Origin: Akkermansiaceae bacterium UBA1518
GTDB lineage: Bacteria > Verrucomicrobiota > Verrucomicrobiia > Verrucomicrobiales > Akkermansiaceae
Direction of reading: 5' to 3'
Length of the DNA stretch: 5,409 nt
Assembly: GCA_002323895.1 (NCBI GenBank)
Contig: DCQM01000015.1
Location: 1-5,409, forward strand
Part shown: positions 1-5,409 of the stretch, piece by piece
Numbering within the stretch: position 1 is the first letter of the stretch
How the letters are laid out: each line of letters begins with the position of its first letter
Made by a program: the position numbers and the translations under genes
The notes under the pieces: generated by a model
Seen by the model: the letters and a program-made list of their open reading frames with translations, nothing else
Database searches by the model: none
What the model was told of the DNA's origin: nothing

Positions 1-607
1 TGCGCTGGATCGACAACGTAGCGCATGGAAAAGAAGATAAGAGACAAACCCTTACAAAAGCGAAGTTCATCGTGGGAGGAACGATAGGGGCGGCCCCTCC
101 TACTCCATCGGCTTCAACTTAAAATATTTGATACTCACTCCCTTGTTTGGAGCCTTTTGCGTAAATGAGACTCGATTTGCTCCCGATTTCGATGGGTTCA
201 GTGTCCATACAGTCGCCTTTAGTGTAGGGAATATTGACATCCATGAGCGTTCTCCGGTTGATGCGAAGGAGGAAGTCTCGCTTCATGGTCACTGAAATCG
301 CGTGCCCGCAGAATCAGCATCCGTCGTATCTACCACTGCTCATTCGACAACTTCATTTCCTGCTACTGATTCATATTCACCATCTCGCGGGGGAGCGTGT
401 ATCTTTTTTAGCGACAAATCAAGGCCACCATCGCTTAACTCAGAGGCTATAAATACGTAGGTTTTTTAGTAGGAGGAATAGAGCAGACTCGTCCGGATCA
501 AGGCCTTGAAACAAGAGCCTCAATTCTTTTGATTGATCCCGAGCCGGTGGAGGAAGCTGATGAAGAAATCAAGCCAACAAGAGTTAAGTAGAATTTATTT
601 CCGTTTC
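1..607. other. Region without a recognisable gene; possible decayed coding fragments
   Basis: No complete gene can be supported here. Several short stretches read like protein but are broken. On the minus strand, one frame is open at 465-343 and again at 282-103. It is interrupted by TGA codons at 340-342, 289-291 and 283-285 and ends at a TAG at 100-102. In another minus frame a 55-codon ORF runs from an ATG at 284-286 to a TAA at 119-121, with a balanced, soluble-looking composition but no visible ribosome site. On the plus strand, 439-591 is open and ends in an acidic then basic tail (EEADEEIKPTRVK), stopping 16 bases before the end of the convergent gene at 608. An AGGAGG at 471-476 lies within it, but no start codon follows at a useful distance. 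Another plus frame is open from the window edge to a TAA at 119-121, and a minus ATG at 24-26 runs off the left edge. Decayed gene ends or chance open frames would both fit. I recognise no family. Confidence 0.35.
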
Positions 608-1852
608 TTACAAATCATACTGCGGGACCTTCATCCACTCGCCACCTTTGAGAGCCGACTGATGAGCAATAACGCCGGCCAAGGTCATATTTAGGGCATC
701 GCCGACATCAACGATGGGCTTCTTATCGAGCAGAATCGACTCGATAAAGTTATTCGTCAGTTGTCCGTGCGAACCACCATGACCGCCTCCACTCACGCCA
801 GGCGGTAAGGGCGGACGGCTCCCGTTGATCTTCTTATCATGGGGCTTTTGTCCGTAGACCCGACCTTGCTCTCCGTGGGCGTTTTTCATATCCCAACTCA
901 CCGCCATTCTGGACACCCCCCCTTCGCTGGTTTTGAACATGGCAACCTCGGAACCAAACGGATTCTTGTGCTGGTTATCGCCTTCCTTATAGACCGGATA
1001 AAGACTGTTCGTTCCCAAGCCGGACACCTCGGTCAGCCGCCCGCCCGTCACCGAAATATAATAGGCCGTCGCATGCGTGGGATACCACATCGGCGGAACG
1101 GAACGGCGCCAACCATACTTATCGATCTTGCCATTCTTCGGATTATAACTTCCGAGCACACCGACGCCATCGTGATAATACTCTCCTTCTGAATAGAGGA
1201 TCTTTCCAAGCGCTCCGGCCTGATACTGCATCCGTTTTTCATAAAGCGCCGCATGGAAAGTCGAAGTCTCATTAAGCATATACTTCATGCCGCTCTTCTT
1301 GACGGCATTGAATAATTTCTCCGCCTCGTCTTCTGCCTCAAACCCAAAAACAGCCGGAACCGCGGAACAGGCGTGTTTACCATGCTCCAAAGCCATGATA
1401 GCAAGACGCGCATGACTCGGCGCATCGGTCGCGATATAAACCGCTTCAATGCTCTTGTCCTTAATCATCTCTTCGCAGGACGGATAGGTCTTCTTCGCAC
1501 CGACCGCTTTGGCCAAAGCGGCACAGCGACCGGGGTCGAGATCGGTCGCGGCCACCACTTCGACATTGGGATGGTTTTGATAAAAGAATGCCGCCCCAAA
1601 TTTGCAGAGCCCATATCCTGCAATGCCGACACGGACCTTACGATCCGAAACCGACTGCCAGCCTTTCGCAGCATTCGGGTCGTTCTTGTTCTTCTCAAAG
1701 CCCGGAATCACTTTCCCGCCAGCATCCTTCGGCGTGTCATCGGCCGCAGCCATCCCAGTCATTCCCAAAAGGGCTCCGGCGCTACCCATTCCATGCAAAA
1801 ATCCCCGTCGGGACAAACCGGACTGCTCGTAATTTTGTTCTTCGTTGTTCAT
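608..1852 (-). CDS. Tat-exported Gfo/Idh/MocA-family oxidoreductase, GH109-like, lacking the EKP motif
   Basis: This 414-residue protein begins with a twin-arginine signal: SRRGFLHG at residues 14-21, then a hydrophobic Gly/Ala-rich stretch and a likely cleavage site after the AAA at 35-37. It is therefore expected outside the cytoplasm, folded with its cofactor. Residues 72-86 form the NAD(P)-binding turn (KVRVGIAGYGLCKFG), with GxGxxxxG at 79-86 and acidic residues at 104 and 106 closing the second strand. The usual Glu-Lys-Pro at the end of the Rossmann domain is replaced by Ala-Val-Pro (164-166), so the common catalytic lysine is missing. The C-terminal half has W-Y-P-T-H at 256-260 and a Gly/His-rich loop, GGGHGGSHG, near residue 355. 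The Y-P-T-H and the export signal recall GH109 NAD-dependent glycosidases, so it may act on sugars by transient oxidation rather than as a net dehydrogenase; this is inference. The ATG has only a weak AAGAG-type ribosome site, but the Tat signal starts soon after it, supporting this start. It lies 146 bases downstream of the FAD dehydrogenase gene on the same strand. The substrate is unknown. Confidence 0.9.
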   Translation of the reverse strand: MNNEEQNYEQSGLSRRGFLHGMGSAGALLGMTGMAAADDTPKDAGGKVIPGFEKNKNDPNAAKGWQSVSDRKVRVGIAGYGLCKFGAAFFYQNHPNVEVVAATDLDPGRCAALAKAVGAKKTYPSCEEMIKDKSIEAVYIATDAPSHARLAIMALEHGKHACSAVPAVFGFEAEDEAEKLFNAVKKSGMKYMLNETSTFHAALYEKRMQYQAGALGKILYSEGEYYHDGVGVLGSYNPKNGKIDKYGWRRSVPPMWYPTHATAYYISVTGGRLTEVSGLGTNSLYPVYKEGDNQHKNPFGSEVAMFKTSEGGVSRMAVSWDMKNAHGEQGRVYGQKPHDKKINGSRPPLPPGVSGGGHGGSHGQLTNNFIESILLDKKPIVDVGDALNMTLAGVIAHQSALKGGEWMKVPQYDL

Positions 1853-1883
1853 AACTCTTGCTCGCTTGATTCGATTTCCTCCC

Positions 1884-1889
1884 TTTATA
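1884..1889 (-). promoter_or_regulatory. Possible -10 box for the Gfo/Idh gene
   Basis: Read on the minus strand, TATAAA lies 31 bases upstream of the oxidoreductase ATG, within the gap between the two large genes. It matches the sigma-70 -10 consensus at five of six positions. I find no convincing -35 hexamer at 16-18 bases spacing. A GGGAGG follows directly, but it is too far from the ATG to be its ribosome site and would sit near the transcription start. The gene could instead be read through from the upstream dehydrogenase. Confidence 0.25.
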
Positions 1890-1974
1890 CTTCTAGTTTC
1901 GGCAAGTTCTTCCTCAATCTTTTGCGGGGAAATTCTAGGCGAACATGGCGCGAGAGATTTTCCGAGGGGATCCC

Positions 1975-1994
1975 AAAAAAATTCAGCAGCTGAT
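1975..1994 (-). terminator. Possible weak intrinsic terminator after the FAD dehydrogenase gene
   Basis: Just beyond the dehydrogenase TGA, the minus strand reads TCAG-CTG-CTGA, a 4-bp stem with a 3-base loop, followed by A and then seven T. The T-run is good, but the stem is short and not GC-rich, so it may be a leaky terminator or chance. If active, it would partly separate the dehydrogenase from the Gfo/Idh gene. Confidence 0.3.
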
Positions 1995-1998
1995 AAAC

Positions 1999-4965
1999 TC
2001 AGGCGAATGCGTCACGGAGAATCTTGGCCGGATGCAAAGCGGCTCGATCAACACCATCGGCAATCTGGTGGCGGCAACTGGTTCCAGCGGCAGCGACAAG
2101 AATCGATGGATCAAGTTCCTTCAGATGAGGAAAAAGAACCAACGAACCTATTTCCATCGAGACTTCATAATGCTCTTTCTCGTATCCGAAAGACCCAGCC
2201 ATACCACAACACCCGGAAGGAATTTCGCTCACCGAATAATTCCCGGGTAATGAAAGCATTTTCAAGGTAGGATCCGTTGAAGCGAGGGCTTTCTGGTGGC
2301 AGTGGCCATGAACCTGAATGGTGCGGACCTCATCGGTAAAACACGCACTGTCGATTCGGCCAGCATCGGCCTCGCGGACAATGAACTCGTCGAGCAGTAG
2401 ACAATGGGATGCGAGCTCTCGGGAAGTTTCGCGCAGCGCAGGATCGACCAGCGCAGGGTATTCATCGCGGAAACCGAGGAGCGCGGACGGCTCGATACCC
2501 AGGAGCGGCTCTTCCCCTGAAACAATCGAGGACAGCCGACGGACGTTCTCATTGGCGAAGCCCTGGGCTCGCCGGACAAGCCCCTTGGAAAGCGAAGCCC
2601 GTCCGCTTTCGACGTGATCGGGCAAGTTGACCTCGTAGCCCAAAAGCTCCAGCAGCTCGACAGTTGCGATGCCGGCATCCAGGTCATTATAATTGGTGAA
2701 CTCGTCGCAGAAGAGGTGGACTCGACCGAGGCGCTTATCACGCGCGGGGACAAGTGGAGTGCGGCCGGCAAACCAGCGACGCAGCGTGATGCGGTTAAGC
2801 TTCGGAATGCTGCGCTCAGAGTGAAATCCGATAAGTGGGTTGGCGATACGGCGCAGAATGGGAGTCTGAAAAAATGCGTTGTAGAGCCGAGGTGCAAACG
2901 AGGCGAGGCGCGCACTGTCGGCAAAATGCGCAACCATCCGTGAGCGCAGCGGCACGCCATTCGCCTCATGATAGTGCTGCTGGAACTCGGCCTTAAGTTT
3001 GGTCATATCCACGCTCGACGGACACTCGGACTTGCAGGCTTTACAGGACAGACAAAGATCCATGACCTCCTTAACCTCCTCGCTATTGAAGGGGTGTTCG
3101 GCATCCGCCGGCTCAGTGAGAATTTGGCGCAGGATATTTGCGCGGGCACGGGTGGTGTGCTTTTCCTCACGAGTGGCCATGTAGCTCGGGCACATCGTGC
3201 CGCCGGCCTGCGGTCCTTTGCGGCAGTCGCCCGATCCGTTGCATTTCTCGGAAGCGCGAAGCACACCCATGGTGTCGCTAAAATCAAAGACCGTTTCGTA
3301 ATCCGGCGTCCCCTGCCCCGGGCTGTGACGCAACGAGGTATCCATCGGCGGGGTGTCCACGATCTTTCCCGGGTTAAAGATATTTTCGGGATCAAATAAC
3401 CCCTTCACCTCGCGCATCAGCTGGTAGCAAAGATCTCCGACCATCAGCGGAATGAACTCACCGCGCAGCCGTCCGTCACCATGTTCTCCGCTCAGGGACC
3501 CTCGGTATTTTTTCACGAGATGTGCGATATCGGTGGCGACATCACGAAACATTTTTTGTCCCTCCGGCGTCTTGAGATTGAAGAGTGGTCGGGTGTGAAG
3601 TTCACCTGAGCCCGCATGGGCATAGTAGACGCAATCAATGCTGTATTTACTCGAGAGCAACTCGTCAAATTCGGCAATGTAGTTGGGAAGATCTTTCACA
3701 TCGACCGCCGTATCCTCAACATTCTCGCGAGGCTTCGTGTCGCCAACAACATTGCTCATCAAGCCCTGCCCCGCTTTGCGAAGTTCCCAGACTTTATGAC
3801 CCTCCTCGCCCCAGAGCACGGGATAGGCGTATCCCTGCCCGGCGTCTTGCCAACTAGCGACAAGTTCCCGCACTGCAGCCTCGGTTTCTTCCCGGCTGTC
3901 CCGGCGAATCTCAACGACAAGGATCGCGCCAGGATCATCCACCACAAAATCCCGGTTTCGTTGCTGGGCAAGGTTCGATTTGGTGCAATCGAGGATGTGT
4001 CGATCGATTAGCTCACAAGCACTTGGCGTGTAAGGCAAAGCGAGCAGGTTGGCCTGCAGCGATTCGTTCACACTCTCGAAATGACCACAAACGAGGGCGG
4101 CATGTGATGAAGGGAGAGGTGAACACGCGAGTTCAATCTCGGTCGCAAAAAACAGCGTTCCTTCCGAACCGGCAATGAGCTTGCAAAGATTGAACGGTTT
4201 CTCGGATGCCGGATCAAAAACTTCGGCATCCATCAAAAGATCAAGGGCATAACCAGTGTTGCGACGGGGAATAGAGGCGAGCGGGAAATTTTTAGTAATT
4301 GCGCGACGGTTATCCGGATTACTTAACATCGTTCTTACTCCTTGGTAAATTTGCGTTTCCAGACTTTCGGGCCCATCACATTTTGCCAAGAACTCCTCGC
4401 TGCTGATTGCCTCAATCGTGACCTTGCTTCCATCACTCAGGAAGCCCTTGAGAGAAACAAGGTGATCGCGAGTGCTGCCATAGACAATCGAATTTGAGCC
4501 ACACGAATTATTGCCCACCATCCCCCCCATCATGGCGCGATTAGCGGTGGAGGTTTCTGGGCCAAAGAGCATTTCGCGGGGCGCGAGAAATCGATTCAGT
4601 TCATCGCGAACCACGCCCGGCTGGACACGGACGCGGCGGGTCTTCTCATCCACCGAGAGGATACGGGTGAAGTGCTTCGAGATATCGACAACAAGACCGT
4701 CGCCAACACATTGACCAGCAAGAGAGGTGCCGGCAGCACGAGGAATTAGGCCAAGTCGATTACGGCGAGCGAAGCGGATAACTTCCCGCAGATCCTCCTC
4801 GCTCTCCGGGAACACAACACCGGCGGGTAACTCCTGATATTCCGAGGCATCGGTGGCATAGAGCCGACGCAGCGTTTCTCCAGTGTCGAGACGACCGGAG
4901 ATACGCGAGACTAGTTGCCCGAAGGGAATCAGCTCCCCGTCATGGTGATAAGGCAAATCCGTCAT
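1999..4965 (-). CDS. FAD-binding and (Fe-S)-binding dehydrogenase, YdiJ-like (probable D-2-hydroxy-acid dehydrogenase)
   Basis: This 988-residue one-chain flavoprotein combines what glycolate oxidase-type enzymes split into GlcD- and GlcF-like subunits. Residues about 45-280 are the VAO/PCMH-type FAD-binding domain, with PRAAGTSLAGQ at 75-85, GMVGNNSCGSN at 148-158 and GSEGT at 266-270. Residues about 290-535 are the FAD-linked oxidase C-terminal domain, with HAGSGELHTRP at 450-460, GEHGDGR at 493-499 and FDPENIFNPGK at 524-534. Residues 575-648 form a double-cluster ferredoxin region: cysteines 575, 581 and 592 (the last in MCPSY), then C638-x2-C641-x2-C644-x3-C648-P. Residues about 745-988 form the CCG (heterodisulfide reductase-like) region, with ESGRASLSKGL at 786-796, HGHCHQKAL at 886-894, SGCCG at 917-921 and TSC at 962-964. 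The length and order match the YdiJ-type family of about 1000 residues. Family members oxidise D-2-hydroxy acids such as D-2-hydroxyglutarate or D-lactate and pass electrons through the Fe-S clusters; the exact substrate cannot be read here. No signal peptide is visible, so it is cytoplasmic or loosely membrane-associated. There is no Shine-Dalgarno before the ATG. The frame is intact and every expected motif is present. Confidence 0.95.
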   Translation of the reverse strand: MTDLPYHHDGELIPFGQLVSRISGRLDTGETLRRLYATDASEYQELPAGVVFPESEEDLREVIRFARRNRLGLIPRAAGTSLAGQCVGDGLVVDISKHFTRILSVDEKTRRVRVQPGVVRDELNRFLAPREMLFGPETSTANRAMMGGMVGNNSCGSNSIVYGSTRDHLVSLKGFLSDGSKVTIEAISSEEFLAKCDGPESLETQIYQGVRTMLSNPDNRRAITKNFPLASIPRRNTGYALDLLMDAEVFDPASEKPFNLCKLIAGSEGTLFFATEIELACSPLPSSHAALVCGHFESVNESLQANLLALPYTPSACELIDRHILDCTKSNLAQQRNRDFVVDDPGAILVVEIRRDSREETEAAVRELVASWQDAGQGYAYPVLWGEEGHKVWELRKAGQGLMSNVVGDTKPRENVEDTAVDVKDLPNYIAEFDELLSSKYSIDCVYYAHAGSGELHTRPLFNLKTPEGQKMFRDVATDIAHLVKKYRGSLSGEHGDGRLRGEFIPLMVGDLCYQLMREVKGLFDPENIFNPGKIVDTPPMDTSLRHSPGQGTPDYETVFDFSDTMGVLRASEKCNGSGDCRKGPQAGGTMCPSYMATREEKHTTRARANILRQILTEPADAEHPFNSEEVKEVMDLCLSCKACKSECPSSVDMTKLKAEFQQHYHEANGVPLRSRMVAHFADSARLASFAPRLYNAFFQTPILRRIANPLIGFHSERSIPKLNRITLRRWFAGRTPLVPARDKRLGRVHLFCDEFTNYNDLDAGIATVELLELLGYEVNLPDHVESGRASLSKGLVRRAQGFANENVRRLSSIVSGEEPLLGIEPSALLGFRDEYPALVDPALRETSRELASHCLLLDEFIVREADAGRIDSACFTDEVRTIQVHGHCHQKALASTDPTLKMLSLPGNYSVSEIPSGCCGMAGSFGYEKEHYEVSMEIGSLVLFPHLKELDPSILVAAAGTSCRHQIADGVDRAALHPAKILRDAFA

Positions 4966-5009
4966 ATTAATCTGAGGGAGGCTAACTTATTGAATACTAC
5001 CTTTAAAGG

Positions 5010-5015
5010 ATTCTA
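5010..5015 (-). promoter_or_regulatory. Possible -10 box for the FAD dehydrogenase gene
   Basis: On the minus strand, TAGAAT matches the sigma-70 -10 consensus at five of six positions and lies 44 bases upstream of the dehydrogenase ATG, giving a leader of roughly 38 bases. The region at -35 is only T-rich and is not a clear hexamer. Read-through from the tRNA promoter upstream is an alternative, as no terminator is evident after the tRNA. Confidence 0.3.
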
Positions 5016-5070
5016 ATAAATCTTTAAGTGACGAAAATCATATCACCACACACGCCGAACGCCAATGAAA

Positions 5071-5162
5071 TGGCGGAGGGTGTGGGATTCGAACCCACGG
5101 ATACATCACTGCATCACTCGATTTCGAATCGAGCGCCTTAAACCGAGCTCAGCCAACCCTCC
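5071..5162 (-). tRNA. tRNA-Ser, anticodon CGA
   Basis: This is a complete class II tRNA of 92 bases including an encoded CCA (complement of 5071-5073) and a G discriminator at 5074. The acceptor stem pairs GGAGGGT with ACCCTCC. The D-arm starts TGGCTGAG and contains the GG of the D-loop. The anticodon stem CTCGA/TCGAG encloses the loop TTCGAAA, giving anticodon CGA (complement of 5124-5126), which reads the serine codon UCG. The variable arm can form a 5-bp stem, GATGC/GTATC, around a 6-base loop, as serine tRNAs require. The T-arm is GTGGG-TTCGAAT-CCCAC. It is transcribed away from the helicase gene and toward the FAD dehydrogenase, whose ATG lies 105 bases beyond the CCA end. Confidence 0.97.
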
Positions 5163-5183
5163 TTGATCTGCTCCAGCGGGCGG

Positions 5184-5211
5184 AACCTAACAAAGAAAGA
5201 CTTCCGGTCAA
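5184..5211 (-). promoter_or_regulatory. Probable sigma-70 promoter of the tRNA-Ser gene
   Basis: On the minus strand, TTGACC (complement of 5206-5211) is followed after 16 bases by TAGGTT (complement of 5184-5189). The -35 box matches five of six consensus positions, and the -10 box keeps the key TA at the start and the final T. The -10 box ends 21 bases before the first tRNA base, leaving a short 5' leader for RNase P to remove. Position and spacing fit well, though the -10 box alone is weak. Confidence 0.55.
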
Positions 5212-5245
5212 GTGCTCACTGGCTCTTCCTGAAATCCGGGATACT

Positions 5246-5409
5246 TTGATTTCAATCTCGGACATATTGAAAGAGCTACACCCCAAAATTTCAAAATGGT
5301 TTGAAGCCAAAAACTGGAAGCCTTTTTCTTTTCAGACTGAGACATGGCGACACTATCTGGAGGGAAAGTCGGGTTTACTTCACGCTCCTACTGGATTCGG
5401 GAAGACCCT
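5246..5409 (+). CDS. N-terminus of a DExH-box helicase, probably Lhr-like/ligase-associated type (partial)
   Basis: The frame is open to the window end and carries the start of a superfamily 2 helicase. It reads WFEAKNWKPFSFQTETW, then YLEGKSGLLHAPTGFGKT, ending on the Walker A (motif I) lysine-threonine. The aromatic Q-motif-like stretch (W-x-PF-x-FQ) followed closely by an HAPTGxGKT loop is typical of the Lhr-like helicases that often lie beside an ATP-dependent DNA ligase and act in DNA repair. No ligase can be seen because the window ends. There is no ATG or GTG in frame; TTG codons at 5246 and 5267 are the candidate starts, and the second begins closer to the conserved domain. Neither has a clear Shine-Dalgarno. 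The same frame stays open upstream toward the tRNA, but that part shows no family similarity that I recognise. Motif I has Phe where Thr or Ser is more usual (GFGKT). The DExH box and all later motifs are outside the window. Confidence 0.75.
   Translation, partial: MISISDILKELHPKISKWFEAKNWKPFSFQTETWRHYLEGKSGLLHAPTGFGKT

Noticed and set aside
86..98. GC-rich hairpin AGGGG-CGG-CCCCT
   Set aside because: The pairing is perfect, but there is no T-run on either strand and no gene end I can tie it to, so I do not call it a terminator.
100..465. Possible recoded TGA (selenocysteine or code change) in the minus frame
   Set aside because: There are three TGAs close together, no gene start and no recognisable stem-loop after them, and the FAD dehydrogenase uses TGA as its normal stop. 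Decay or chance is simpler.
471..476. Strong AGGAGG ribosome-site-like sequence on the plus strand
   Set aside because: No ATG, GTG or TTG follows within a usable distance; the first TTG is about 30 bases on.
1967..1974. Palindrome GGGATCCC beside an A-run
   Set aside because: It has no loop, and the A/T run is on the wrong side for minus-strand termination by this palindrome; it is probably chance.
1373..1993. 206-codon plus-strand open frame antisense to the Gfo/Idh gene
   Set aside because: It mirrors a well-supported minus-strand gene, is rich in Arg, Ser and His, and has no recognisable motif; it is a codon-bias shadow.
2262..2969. 235-codon minus-strand open frame within the FAD dehydrogenase
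   Set aside because: It lies in another frame of a gene whose own frame carries every expected motif; its Arg/Ser/Cys-rich composition is typical of a shadow frame.
5000..5009. 10-base palindrome CCTTTAAAGG upstream of the FAD dehydrogenase
   Set aside because: It could be an operator, but a single short AT-centred palindrome without a second copy or known regulator match is too weak to call.

Overview
The window looks like a chromosomal segment from a bacterium of the Planctomycetota-Verrucomicrobiota-Chlamydiota group, with Verrucomicrobiota the better guess. The argument is by protein type, not by any marker gene. It rests on a Tat-exported Gfo/Idh/MocA oxidoreductase, a long one-chain FAD plus Fe-S dehydrogenase with the SGR-x3-SKGL signature, and weak or absent Shine-Dalgarno sequences. 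The GC content is moderate.

Layout, left to right. Bases 1-607 hold no gene I can name. They contain short coding-like stretches on both strands, broken by stops, and may be decayed gene ends. Bases 608-1852 (minus) encode the Tat-exported oxidoreductase, which keeps the NAD-binding fold but lacks the usual Glu-Lys-Pro active-site motif. Bases 1853-1998 are a short gap with a possible weak terminator and a possible -10 box. Bases 1999-4965 (minus) encode a 988-residue FAD-binding and (Fe-S)-binding dehydrogenase related to YdiJ. Bases 4966-5070 are a leader with a possible -10 box. Bases 5071-5162 (minus) are a complete tRNA-Ser with anticodon CGA and an encoded CCA end. A likely promoter for it lies just upstream. 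From about 5246 to the window end (plus) runs the N-terminus of a DExH helicase, cut by the window edge just after its Walker A motif.

The tRNA, the dehydrogenase and the Gfo/Idh gene are all read leftward; the helicase is divergent from them. The dehydrogenase is probably a cytoplasmic flavoprotein oxidising a 2-hydroxy acid, whereas the Gfo/Idh protein is exported. Nothing in the sequence shows that they share a pathway. I see no CRISPR array, insertion sequence, phage gene, toxin-antitoxin pair or other defence-type locus, and I do not claim an undescribed system here.
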